DNA from: Streptomyces sp. NBC_01244
GTDB lineage: Bacteria; Actinomycetota; Actinomycetes; Streptomycetales; Streptomycetaceae
Assembly: GCF_035987325.1 (NCBI RefSeq)
Contig: NZ_CP108488.1
Span: 992,001-1,056,000 of the forward strand
Length of the DNA stretch: 64,000 nt
Reading direction: 5' to 3'
Part shown: positions 51,918-60,311 of the stretch, one piece after another
How the letters are laid out: the number at the start of each line of letters is the position of its first letter
Position numbering within the stretch: the stretch's first letter is position 1
Notes under the pieces: generated by a model
Told to the model about the DNA's origin: nothing
Database searches by the model: none
What the model saw: only the letters and a program-made list of their open reading frames with translations
Program-made: the position numbers and the translations under genes

Positions 51918-52503
51918 GTCCGCGGACGTCAGGCCGGGGCTCACCAACCACACGGCCTCGGCCTGACGCACGACGCGCCTGTCCAACTAACCTCGGCTCA
52001 GGTGGACTCGAACCGTCCCAAGTCCCCTGCGAACCCGATCGTCGATGCCGACTCGCCGTGGGCCACTGCCAGGCCCCGGCACTGCCCTCCGTGACCGCAG
52101 TAAGCCCAAGGAGTCCTCAGAAGCCCCGTGTGAACGCGACCCTCCGCACGACGAGGAGGCCCGAGGGGCTTCCGAACGCTGCTCAGACGCGAGGGCCTCC
52201 TCAACCGGCCAGCCACGGACCTCGAGGAGGGCAACGCCTTCCTGCGCGAGAGTGCCCTCACCTCCGACGGCGAGTTCAAGGCGGGCACCGCCGTGCTCGC
52301 GACGCAGAGCCTCACCCCGGGCAAGTTCCTGTCCTGCATCGGCCCGAGCCCCCACAGCCAATCGGGGTTACGCGCTCGAATTCCCAGAAAGACGCGCCGG
52401 CCGACACCGAGCGCGAATCGCACTCAGAGGCGGAGCAATCTCGGATCCCTACCCCGCCCGTTCAGTATCGGATCGACCGGATCACATCGCGCTCAACGCT
52501 GCG
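51918..52503. other. Interval with a decayed coding fragment
   Basis: No intact gene. In the plus strand about 52195-52350, one frame reads ATDLEEGNAFLRESALTSDG and FKAGTAVLATQSLTPGKFL, with nearly every third codon position G or C, as in a real Streptomyces gene. It has no start, is out of frame with its surroundings and is not recognised. Confidence 0.4.
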
Positions 52504-52725
52504 TAACCAGCACCAAACCAGCACGGGGGGGGTTGCGAGGGGTGCTGACGTGGGGTGTCAGGTGGCAGCGAACCAGCACCAAACCAGCACGGGATCCGAA
52601 GAGGGCCGCTGCCCCTTCGCCTCGACACCACAACTGCGTCTCCGCCAGGGACATCGACAACGCAGCCTTCATCACTCTCTGTATGTCAAGAGCCCGAGAG
52701 CTCGAGTGGCGCCGGAGTCAACGTG
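52504..52725 (+). repeat. Dispersed repeat copy R3 (composite)
   Basis: Paired AACCAGCACCAAACCAGCAC units occur at 52504 and again at 52570. Between them lies GAGGGGTGCTGACGTGG and an imperfect hairpin matching R1; after the second pair the sequence GGGATCCGAAGAGGGCCGCT runs on as in R2. R3 thus contains both the R1-like left half and the R2-like right half, and looks like the most complete copy. Confidence 0.75.
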
Positions 52726-52795
52726 GCCCCACCAGGAGTGTGATTGCACGGTAACCCGTCGTCCCCTGCTCCGAGGGTCGTGGCGCCGAGGGCGG

Positions 52796-55700
52796 TCAGC
52801 GTCGTACCGTCACCATCGCCGTTCCCGCCGGACCGCCGAAGGCGATCATGGGAGCCGTGTTCTCTGCTGGCCCGTCGGCGGGCAGGACACAGAGGGACGT
52901 GAGCCTGGTACCCGTGACCAGGCGGGCCAGTTCCTCTCCGGTCCAGGGGTCCCAAAGGCGCACTGTGGTGTCCTGGCCGCCGGCGCTGACGAGGAACGGC
53001 TGCGAGGCGGGCGACGGCCGCAGGAGGGCCATCGCGGAGACCGGCCCGCGGTGGCCCTTGAGCACGGGGTACGCCTCCCGCTTCGGAGCATCCGGAGACC
53101 AGAGCCGGACGGAGCCGTCGGCGCCGCCGGTGGCGAGGAGCGCGCTGCCGTCCTCCGCCGGGCAGACGGCGAGTGAGGCGGTGGAGCCGATGTACGGGGG
53201 CAGGCGGCGGTGCGAGGGTTCCCCGACGCGGCAGAACCGTACGGCGAAGCCCGAGGCGTATGCGACGAGCGGACCGGAGGCGGTCGGCAGCACGGACAGG
53301 CAGCGGACCGCCTCGTTGCTGCTCAGGGGTGCGCAGTACCGCTCGCCGGTGGCGAGGTACTGGTAGCTTATGACCCTCAGGCTCGTGGCACTGACGAGCA
53401 CGGCGCGGTCCGCGTCATCGGCGGAAAACGTGGCGAGTGCGCGCACCCTCGTCGACGGCCCGCCCTCTCTCGCGAGGAGGGTCCAGCCGTCCCGTCCGTC
53501 CCAGCGCCCAATGACGCCACCCCGCAGACCGGCGATGACGGAGGCGGATCCGTCGCTCCACGTGTGTGTTGCGAGCGCCGTCAGCTCGCCCGTATTCCAG
53601 TCGGCGGGCCACACCACGCGGTGCAGCACGTCTCCGGTGGACGCGGACCGGAATTCGAGGCCGGACGATGGAGCCGGCCCCAGGAGCATCGCCCCGTCTC
53701 CTGCTTCGGCCGCCACCGCCAGGTGCGAACCGTCACCGCTCTCCTCGAGGTGGGACTCCCACCTCGACATGAGCGACTCGGGATTCCAGATCCGCACGGT
53801 CCGGTCGGCGGACCCGGACACCACGAGGGGTGTCCGGGCTCCCCTGTCGATGACGGCGATCCCCTTGACCCGCTTCGTGTGATCGGAGGTGGCTGCGTAC
53901 GTCTCCAATCCGTCCTCGGGGTCCCAGAGACGGACGGGCCCGCCGTGCACCCCGCCGAGTGCGAGCAGTGTTCCGAGCAGGGGATGGGGGTAGAGCCCGA
54001 TGGACGCCGCGGGCTGTGGGATGCGGGCGGCCTTGTTCTCGGCCCCGGTGAAAGGATCGTAACTGCGAACGTTTTGCGTCGACTTGAAGACCACCGTGAG
54101 CCGGGGCTGTCCGTCGGAGGTCTTGAACAGGGCGAGCGCGGCCACACCCCTGCCCGGGCCCTTCACCGAGGTCACGACACGGAACGAGTCGGCGTCCATC
54201 ACGGCGACCGTGCCGTCATCACCGCCTGCGGCGAGCATCGTCGTGCCCAAGCCGAGCGGAAGCACGGCCAGTGCCCTGACCGGTCCGCATCCGAGATCTT
54301 CGAGTGTCAGGCGGGACAGTACCCGTCCCGTGGCGGGATCGCAGACGATCAGCCCGTTCGGGGTGCCGACGGCCAGCCGGGCCCGCCCGTCCGGCGCCGT
54401 GAACTCGGCCAGCGCATACACCGGTTCCGATATCGGGAAGTGAGTGGCGTCGCCCGTCTGTGGATCGAGGGTCCAGACGCCTCCGGCGCAGCCGACCGCG
54501 ATCAGAGGCTGTCCGCCGGGGCCGCTCAGCACGGCCAGCGCACGGGCGTAGGGCCCGCGGCGGGTGGGCTGTCCGAACTCCGCGCCGGTCAGCGGGTCCC
54601 ATACGGAGACCTCACCGTCCTGGTCTCCCGCCGCGACCAGGGGACTGCCGTCGGGCAGGGTGAAGGAGACGAGCGAGGAGAGGTCGGCCCGGGTTCGGCC
54701 CAGGATGTTGCCGGGTACCCTCAGCCGGTTCCACCGGGGGGTGATGCCGGACGCGTATCCGCCTTCCCGCATACCGGTTTCGGCCGGGACGGAGTCCCGT
54801 TCCAGGTCCGAAGCCAGGGCGCACAGCCGCAGGCTGTCGGCCCGGGCGGCGACACCCGCATCGGCGAGGAAGGGTTCGAGGCGGGCCCAGGAGGCCACGT
54901 ACACGGACTCGGCATCGGCGTCGGCCGGAAGGCCGAGAGAGGCCTGGACCGTGCGGCTCGTCTCCCACGGCAGGAACCGCCGGGGGACGTACTGGTCGTC
55001 GAGCAGCCCGGCGGCAGCGGCGTGCGCGACCAGGTGGCGCCGTAGGTACGGGTGCGGGGCCTGATCCGGTGAGGCCGGGAGCAGCAGTCCGAATGCCGAG
55101 GCCAGCCTGGCGTGTTCGGTCGGATTTCCTTCGGCGGCGAGGCCTTCCGGCGCCGCCTGCTCGGGTACTCCGAGCAGGGTGTGGGGTGAGTCCCGGAGGG
55201 TTTCGGCGATGCGTTCGTGGATCGGGCGGTACACGGTACGGCCGTCCTCGACAGCGGTGGTCAGATAGCCGGTGAGGCGGCTGTCCAGCACCTGGCGGAT
55301 GACCGCGTCCGGGTCGTGGACCGCACCGGGGGACAGCGCTTCCACCGCGGCCGGCCAGATGTCGGACCAGGGGAGTCCCGCCCCCCGCGCGAACGCCGAA
55401 GCCCGCAGCGCGGCCATCAGGTGTTCGGCCGGGGCGCCGTGGGAACGGGCCACCTCGGCCAGGTCCTCACGCAGGAGGGCCTCGGTGCCTTGGCGCAGGG
55501 TCCGACGCCACTCGGGATCCTCGGGGTCGGGCAGGACGCACAACGCTCGCAGGCGTTCGGCGGCGATACGGGCGTCCAGGAAGGACGGGGACACCTCCTG
55601 GGCCACCGCCTCGGCCAGCTCGTGGTGGCGGGCGGGGTCCGGGACCGACGTGGAGTCGTCCTGGCCTTCGAAGGGGGCCTGGAGCAGAGCACCTACGTAA

Positions 55701-57292
55701 GCGGCGATGTCCGGGGCGGTGGCACCGGCGTCGTCCGTGCGGATCGGCTCCCCGGAGTGCGTGGCCCGGACGAGCAGGCTGAGCAGGTCCGAGGGAGCGG
55801 GGGCGCCGGCGGCGGTGCTGCTGGCCGACGGGTCGCCCCCGGAGCTTCGGATGCCGAGCAGCAGCCGGACGGCGGGCTGCTCGGTCTCGGCTCCCTCCAT
55901 GCGCAGGTCGGTGAGGGGGCGCAGGAGGTCGGTGATGACGCGCGTCGGGTTCCGGGCCTCGTCGATGCCGTCCACCACGAGGGTCAGCGCACCTCCGCGA
56001 TGCCGGGCGGTGTCGCGTACGAGCCTGCGCAGTCGGGTCAGGGGCCCGGCGTCCTTGTCCACGGCGGTTCCGGCGGCGGGCGCCGGGCCGCAGACGCCGC
56101 CGAGTGCCTCGTACAGGGCCTGGGCGAGTTCGTCCGGGTCCGAGTTCCGGGCGAGCACGGCCGCGTCCACGGAGCCTTCGGGTACGTCGAGTTCCTCGGG
56201 GAGGGCTGCGAGGAGAGGACCGTAGGTCTCGTCGGCCCGGAACCCGGCGTCGCTGAGGGTCACGATGCGGGCGAGGAGGGCGGACTTCCCGGAGCCAGCC
56301 TCGCCGGTGACGACGAGTACGCCTTCGTCGCCGCCCAGGAACGCGAGCATGCGCTTGACCAAGGTGGTCCGGCCGGTGAAGTACCAGCCCGGCGTGCGGG
56401 CCCCGGTCTCGCCGGAGGCGCGCGAGACCCAGTACCTGTCGAGTTCGGTCCGGGTCCACCCGACCTGGCTGACGGAGGCGTCGAGCACCGGTTCGACCCC
56501 CGCGTAGCCGGGGTTGGGGAGGCAGGGGCTCGGATGCTGCTGTGCTTGCTGGACCGTGGCGGAGGGGGTGGGCCAGATGTAGTGGAGGTCGGCCATGGTG
56601 TCGTCGTCAAAGACCTTGCTGATGATGCCCTCCCACTCCTGCCAGCTGAGGTGGGGTTCGGCATAGCCGTTGGCCTCGTCAGCGCAGTGCTCGTGGGCGG
56701 CCCGGAGAAGGTTCGTGAACTGGCCCAGACGGGGCCTGCTCTCGTCGTCTCCGGCGGCGAGCACGACGAGCGAGCCGAGTCTGCGGCGTTCAGCGCGGAG
56801 CGCCTTCAGCTTGTGCTTGAGCTCGTCTTCGAGTCGACCGGAGAAGCAGGAGTCCACGATGACGAGTACGTGCGTGGCCCGGGAGTCCAGCACGGTCGTG
56901 ATCAGGTCCGCGGTGGGGAACGCGGTGCTGAGCGGCCTCTCCTTGTCGGAAGCCGGCAGGCGCAGGAAGTGCTGGGGGGAGTTGTCGGGGGCCAGGCCGT
57001 GACCGGTGATGTAGACGACCAGGGCCTCATCGTCGTCCACATCGGCGAGTTCCTCGTCGAAGAGGAAGTCGCTGAGGTCGCGAAGGCTGTGGAGTTGCTT
57101 GGGACGGGAGGCTGTAAAGCGGCGACTGACCTCGAGGACCGGGCTGGCCCACCAGCCTTCGACGGTGGCCACCTGGGCCGAGATGCCGGCGCTGAATTCG
57201 TCCTGTTGGGCCGGGGTGTCGTCGTCGTACTCGGTGACCGCGATGACGACCAGGCGGCGAGTGAACGTCTTCGGGGCCGGCACGCGCGTCAC
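52796..57292 (-). CDS. Caspase-like protease / P-loop NTPase / WD40 propeller fusion
   Basis: A 1498-residue protein. Residues 10-240 are a C14 caspase-like domain with His98 in VVYITGHGLAPDN and Cys149 in LVIVDSCFSGRL. A STAND-type NTPase follows: Walker A VVTGEAGSGKSALLARI (330-337) and Walker B LTLVVDGIDEA. After an alpha-helical stretch, residues about 870-1498 form WD40-like blades (SGSADRTVRIWNPE, GGADGSVRLWSPD, GGQDTTVRLWDPW). This is the sensor-switch-effector plan of bacterial death-type conflict proteins. The GTG start overlaps the upstream stop as GTGA, coupling it to the alpha/beta hydrolase. Confidence 0.88.
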   Translation of the reverse strand: MTRVPAPKTFTRRLVVIAVTEYDDDTPAQQDEFSAGISAQVATVEGWWASPVLEVSRRFTASRPKQLHSLRDLSDFLFDEELADVDDDEALVVYITGHGLAPDNSPQHFLRLPASDKERPLSTAFPTADLITTVLDSRATHVLVIVDSCFSGRLEDELKHKLKALRAERRRLGSLVVLAAGDDESRPRLGQFTNLLRAAHEHCADEANGYAEPHLSWQEWEGIISKVFDDDTMADLHYIWPTPSATVQQAQQHPSPCLPNPGYAGVEPVLDASVSQVGWTRTELDRYWVSRASGETGARTPGWYFTGRTTLVKRMLAFLGGDEGVLVVTGEAGSGKSALLARIVTLSDAGFRADETYGPLLAALPEELDVPEGSVDAAVLARNSDPDELAQALYEALGGVCGPAPAAGTAVDKDAGPLTRLRRLVRDTARHRGGALTLVVDGIDEARNPTRVITDLLRPLTDLRMEGAETEQPAVRLLLGIRSSGGDPSASSTAAGAPAPSDLLSLLVRATHSGEPIRTDDAGATAPDIAAYVGALLQAPFEGQDDSTSVPDPARHHELAEAVAQEVSPSFLDARIAAERLRALCVLPDPEDPEWRRTLRQGTEALLREDLAEVARSHGAPAEHLMAALRASAFARGAGLPWSDIWPAAVEALSPGAVHDPDAVIRQVLDSRLTGYLTTAVEDGRTVYRPIHERIAETLRDSPHTLLGVPEQAAPEGLAAEGNPTEHARLASAFGLLLPASPDQAPHPYLRRHLVAHAAAAGLLDDQYVPRRFLPWETSRTVQASLGLPADADAESVYVASWARLEPFLADAGVAARADSLRLCALASDLERDSVPAETGMREGGYASGITPRWNRLRVPGNILGRTRADLSSLVSFTLPDGSPLVAAGDQDGEVSVWDPLTGAEFGQPTRRGPYARALAVLSGPGGQPLIAVGCAGGVWTLDPQTGDATHFPISEPVYALAEFTAPDGRARLAVGTPNGLIVCDPATGRVLSRLTLEDLGCGPVRALAVLPLGLGTTMLAAGGDDGTVAVMDADSFRVVTSVKGPGRGVAALALFKTSDGQPRLTVVFKSTQNVRSYDPFTGAENKAARIPQPAASIGLYPHPLLGTLLALGGVHGGPVRLWDPEDGLETYAATSDHTKRVKGIAVIDRGARTPLVVSGSADRTVRIWNPESLMSRWESHLEESGDGSHLAVAAEAGDGAMLLGPAPSSGLEFRSASTGDVLHRVVWPADWNTGELTALATHTWSDGSASVIAGLRGGVIGRWDGRDGWTLLAREGGPSTRVRALATFSADDADRAVLVSATSLRVISYQYLATGERYCAPLSSNEAVRCLSVLPTASGPLVAYASGFAVRFCRVGEPSHRRLPPYIGSTASLAVCPAEDGSALLATGGADGSVRLWSPDAPKREAYPVLKGHRGPVSAMALLRPSPASQPFLVSAGGQDTTVRLWDPWTGEELARLVTGTRLTSLCVLPADGPAENTAPMIAFGGPAGTAMVTVRR

Positions 57293-58170
57293 CACGGGGC
57301 GCCCACCACGGCGTGGGCGACGGGTTCTTTGCGGAGGTAGCGCACGGCGCTGTGCGGGTCCCCGCTGCCGTTCTCGACCTCGGCGTCGGTGAGGTTCCGC
57401 GCTGCCGCGGCCAGGCCGGCGCCGCCGGTGATGAAGTCGTCGGGATCGTAGACGTTGATCCACCTGATGGGGGCGGGGAGTCCCAGGCGCTCGCCGTCCG
57501 CGATCCCCATCAGCCGGCGTACCGAGGGGATCCCCAGGGGGGAGCCGCAGGTGACGAGGGTGTGGACGGCGGGTCCGTGGGCGCCGTGTGCGGCGCCCAC
57601 GTCCTGGTGGCGGAAGAGGTCGTAGGCGATGACACTGCCGAGGGAGTGCCCGATGACCACCGAGGTGGCGGAAGTGAATTCCTCCCGGACGAGGGCCCGG
57701 ACCTTCGCCGCCAGGTCCGGCTCCGTCAGGTACAAGCGGACTTCTCGCATAGACCGGACGAAGAGCTGCGCGCCCCCGCGAGCGAAACGGCGGTCGTATG
57801 CCATGGCGAGGCGGGTGATGCGTGGTGACCACAACTTCGGGGGGCCGAGAGTTGCCAGTGCCTGTTCCTCGGCGAAGGCCAGGTCCTCGGGGCGGACCGC
57901 GTCACGGAGGGCGTCCGCGACGAACTCCTCTTCCTCGGAGGCCATCAGTACGGACTCCCCGAACGGATCGTCCTCCGGTCCCAGACGGTCCGTACCCTTG
58001 ATCACCAGTGGTGTCCAGTGCGGCATGTGGAGCGTGGGGGTCTGGCCGGGCCGATCGGTGAACTCCTTGATGCCGCGCTGGAGCGCCTTGCCCCAATCCT
58101 CGGTCAACTGCCGCCGGGACGACCCGGCCTGACCGATCCCATGCACCCCGATGATCTGTACCGCTTGCAC
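57289..58170 (-). CDS. Alpha/beta hydrolase effector coupled to the caspase-NTPase
   Basis: A 293-residue cytoplasmic hydrolase. It begins with IIGVHGIGQ (oxyanion loop), carries the lipase-type nucleophile elbow VVIGHSLGSVIAYDLF (Ser176), an Asp in INVYDPDDF and a His in GDPHSAVRYL near the C-terminus. It resembles the PGAP1/lipase-like hydrolases found in conflict systems, where they may attack lipids or small molecules. GTG 58170 follows GGAGGGGGAGC. First gene of a two-gene operon; GTGA overlap with the protease-NTPase implies stoichiometric production. Confidence 0.8.
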   Translation of the reverse strand: MQAVQIIGVHGIGQAGSSRRQLTEDWGKALQRGIKEFTDRPGQTPTLHMPHWTPLVIKGTDRLGPEDDPFGESVLMASEEEEFVADALRDAVRPEDLAFAEEQALATLGPPKLWSPRITRLAMAYDRRFARGGAQLFVRSMREVRLYLTEPDLAAKVRALVREEFTSATSVVIGHSLGSVIAYDLFRHQDVGAAHGAHGPAVHTLVTCGSPLGIPSVRRLMGIADGERLGLPAPIRWINVYDPDDFITGGAGLAAAARNLTDAEVENGSGDPHSAVRYLRKEPVAHAVVGAPW

Positions 58171-58317
58171 ACGCTCCCCCTCCGACTGAACTCTCGCCTG
58201 CAATTCTCTCAGGGCCCACAGAGCCACCCCGACCCGGCCAAGCGCATGGCCCGCCGCAATGGGCCGCACAGTGGACCGGAGCCCTAGAGAGCGGCGGCCG
58301 ATTGGAGCGGTGCTTCC

Positions 58318-58620
58318 GTGGATCACGTCATGACTGCCGATACCCCGCTCACCCGAGAGTCCTTCTGGCGCCTTCACCCGATGGGCGCGCCCCGGCCCTT
58401 GCCTCAGCTGCCGAATCGTGTCTGGACCGAACAGGGCTGGGACCGGATCCGCCTCGAGTACCGATCCCCGAGCATGCACGCGAAGCAGAACGTCTTCGCC
58501 GAAGGCGACGTCCTCTTCATACACCGGAGTTGGACCGGCCACGCGCACACCGAGCACACCGCTTCCATCCACCCATCCTGCTGCACTACCTTCTGCGCCG
58601 AGTTGACTGGCAGCGCCGGG
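58318..58620 (+). pseudogene. Truncated conserved hypothetical protein
   Basis: About 85 codons from GTG/ATG 58318-58330 look coding (SFWRLHPMGAPRPLP, GDVLFIHRSWTGHAH), matching the opening of a small Streptomyces family with a 'hRSWTG' motif. After ASIHPS the frame loses that character and runs antisense into the MazG-type gene, whose stop is at 58621. The 3' part was probably lost when the adjacent cluster was inserted. Confidence 0.5.
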
Positions 58621-59499
58621 TCAGGGCTCGAGGAACGACAGAGTCTGTGCATCGAGGTCGAGTTCAAGCCGACCGGCGCCGTGCTTGCGCAGCTGCCGCC
58701 AGGCCTCGTAGCCGACCATGATTGCCTTCTCCCAGTCGGCGGCCCTCAGCACGCTCACTTCGAGGTGGGCTGTCATGTGGTCGATGGTGGTCAGTAGCTC
58801 GTGGTCTACGTGACGGACGTTCTCGAAGTAGTGGTGACGGCTGGCATAGGAGAAGACCAATGCACTGATGCCCTCTTCGATTGCGATCGCGCGGCCACCG
58901 TCCTCTGCTTCGTCGACGCCTGGGCGACTCCGTCGCTTACAGCCAAGCAGAAAGCGGCTGACGGGTGACCAGCCCAGGACTGCAGCGTGGGCGAGGTGGA
59001 AGGCGTCATGGAATCGGTAGTCGTCTTCGACGTGGCTAGCACTGGTGAGAGGGCTGCCCGCAGTGGCACCGTCTTCGCGGGTGACGACGATGACGGTCCG
59101 TCCGTCAGGTTGAGGGGTGGGGGTGAAGGTAACGATGGTGCGGCGGGGAAGCTGTTCGTGAGGCGGGTAGGCGGTGTCGAAGGAAGGACGCTCACTATCG
59201 GGCGTGGCACGCCAACGATCCTTAGCCTTCTCCAGGCTTGCGGCGGCAATGTCCTCAAGGCTGAGGTCGAGTCGGTGGGCAAGCGCAGCGATGTACCACA
59301 GGGCATCGCCGAGTTCCTCACGCAACTGCTGCTTCGAGTGTGTGGCTTCAGCCCCGTCACGCAGTCGCTTCTTGTAGGCGCTGATCACGGAGCCGGTCTC
59401 GCCCATGAGCCCGAGGAGGGGTACCAGGACTGGGTCGATGTCACCGGTGGCGGGTTGCAAGGTCTTGAGGGCGGCTTCTTGATAACGGGCGAGGTGCAC
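58621..59499 (-). CDS. MazG-like nucleotide pyrophosphohydrolase with C-terminal extension
   Basis: A 292-residue protein. Residues about 25-95 match the all-alpha NTP pyrophosphohydrolase fold: LLGLMGETGSVISAYKKRL and QLREELGDALWYIAALAHRL, giving the ExxD/EExxD metal-binding pattern. The remaining 190 residues (HDAFHLAHAAVLGWSPVSRF, ISALVFSYASRHHYFENV) are a second domain I do not recognise. MazG enzymes turn dNTPs into dNMPs and are used by phages with modified bases to reshape nucleotide pools. GTG 59499 is chosen because AAGGAG lies 5 bp away; GTG 59505 is too close to it. Divergent from the ACP operon. Confidence 0.75.
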   Translation of the reverse strand: MHLARYQEAALKTLQPATGDIDPVLVPLLGLMGETGSVISAYKKRLRDGAEATHSKQQLREELGDALWYIAALAHRLDLSLEDIAAASLEKAKDRWRATPDSERPSFDTAYPPHEQLPRRTIVTFTPTPQPDGRTVIVVTREDGATAGSPLTSASHVEDDYRFHDAFHLAHAAVLGWSPVSRFLLGCKRRSRPGVDEAEDGGRAIAIEEGISALVFSYASRHHYFENVRHVDHELLTTIDHMTAHLEVSVLRAADWEKAIMVGYEAWRQLRKHGAGRLELDLDAQTLSFLEP

Positions 59500-59525
59500 G
59501 CACACTCCTTGAAGGATCTTCAGGC

Positions 59526-59552
59526 AGCTCTGTCGGATTTCCCGACAGAGCT
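59526..59552. promoter_or_regulatory. Perfect 11-bp inverted repeat, candidate XRE operator
   Basis: AGCTCTGTCGG-ATTTC-CCGACAGAGCT lies midway between the divergent MazG-like and ACP starts, 27 bp from one and 53 bp from the other, next to a TACAGT that could be a -10 box. Its size fits a dimeric XRE repressor, and an XRE gene is the second gene of the rightward operon, so autoregulation of both directions is likely. Confidence 0.65.
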
Positions 59553-59604
59553 CTACAGTAGGTCACGTCAAGTCCTCTGTCCGGAAGTTGAAGGAAAGGG
59601 CCGG

Positions 59605-59886
59605 ATGCAAGACATGCCGCCGCACACCGTTCAGGAGATCGTCGACATCGTCATCGACTTCCTGGCTCGGTATCAGGACCGCCCTGCAGACGAAGTGCAC
59701 GAGGAACTGGCGGCAAGGGGACAGGACTTGCCAGTCGACTCAGTGCTGGTGATGGAGATCCTGGCCCGGGTTGAGCAACATTTCGGGGTGTCCGTCCCTG
59801 CCGATGCCGAGGCTGGCCGCTCCCTGCGCTCGGTGTGGGCGTTCGCCGAGACCGTGTACGACACCATGCAGTCGAAGGAGCAGTAA
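59605..59886 (+). CDS. Stand-alone acyl carrier protein
   Basis: A 93-residue four-helix protein of the phosphopantetheine-binding family. The attachment motif is LPVDSVLVMEIL with Ser46, and helix 1 reads VQEIVDIVIDFLARYQ. Holo-ACPs carry acyl or aminoacyl groups as thioesters. There is no ketosynthase, adenylation domain or phosphopantetheinyl transferase in the window, so its cargo is unknown. AAGGAAAGGGCCGG precedes ATG 59605; the XRE gene starts 2 bp after its stop, so it is the head of a regulator operon, an unusual setting. Confidence 0.85.
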   Translation: MQDMPPHTVQEIVDIVIDFLARYQDRPADEVHEELAARGQDLPVDSVLVMEILARVEQHFGVSVPADAEAGRSLRSVWAFAETVYDTMQSKEQ

Positions 59887-59888
59887 CG

Positions 59889-60311
59889 ATGAATGCCAAG
59901 GCACAGTCCGACCCGGGGGCCGAGGCCGAGCAGCGCTCCCACTTGGGCCGGCGGCTCAAGGAAACGCGTGAGTACTTGGGACTGTCCCAGCAGCAGGTCT
60001 CTGAGCGCACTGGCATTGTGCGTTCGGCAGTCAGCGACATCGAGCGAGGTGTGCGCCGGGTCGAGGTGATGGAGCTGAAGAAGCTCGCCCGCCTTTACCG
60101 GCTATCTGTGTCCTACTTCCTCGACGAGGACGAGGCCGCCGATGCTGGGGAGCATGCTCTGGCCGGTCTGCCGCGCACGAAGCAGCCCTTGAGCGAAGGC
60201 GACCGCATCGAGGTGGCGAGGTTCATCCAGTACCTGCACGCGAAGCGAGAGGCAGAGGAGCGCGAAGGGGATCAGGCTCCTTCTCCCCTGCGAGCGGGGC
60301 AGGCGGAGTGA
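59889..60311 (+). CDS. XRE-family transcriptional regulator
   Basis: A 140-residue DNA-binding protein. The helix-turn-helix covers residues about 20-75: GRRLKETREYLGLSQQQVSE, TGIVRSAVSDIERGVRRVE and LKKLARLYRLSVSYFLDED. The rest is a charged helical tail (DRIEVARFIQYLHAKREAEE), often where antirepressor or protease contact occurs. Its stop overlaps the protease start as GTGA. An XRE/ImmA pair is the switch used by ICEBs1 and some phages; the inverted repeat at 59526 is its likely operator. Confidence 0.9.
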   Translation: MNAKAQSDPGAEAEQRSHLGRRLKETREYLGLSQQQVSERTGIVRSAVSDIERGVRRVEVMELKKLARLYRLSVSYFLDEDEAADAGEHALAGLPRTKQPLSEGDRIEVARFIQYLHAKREAEEREGDQAPSPLRAGQAE

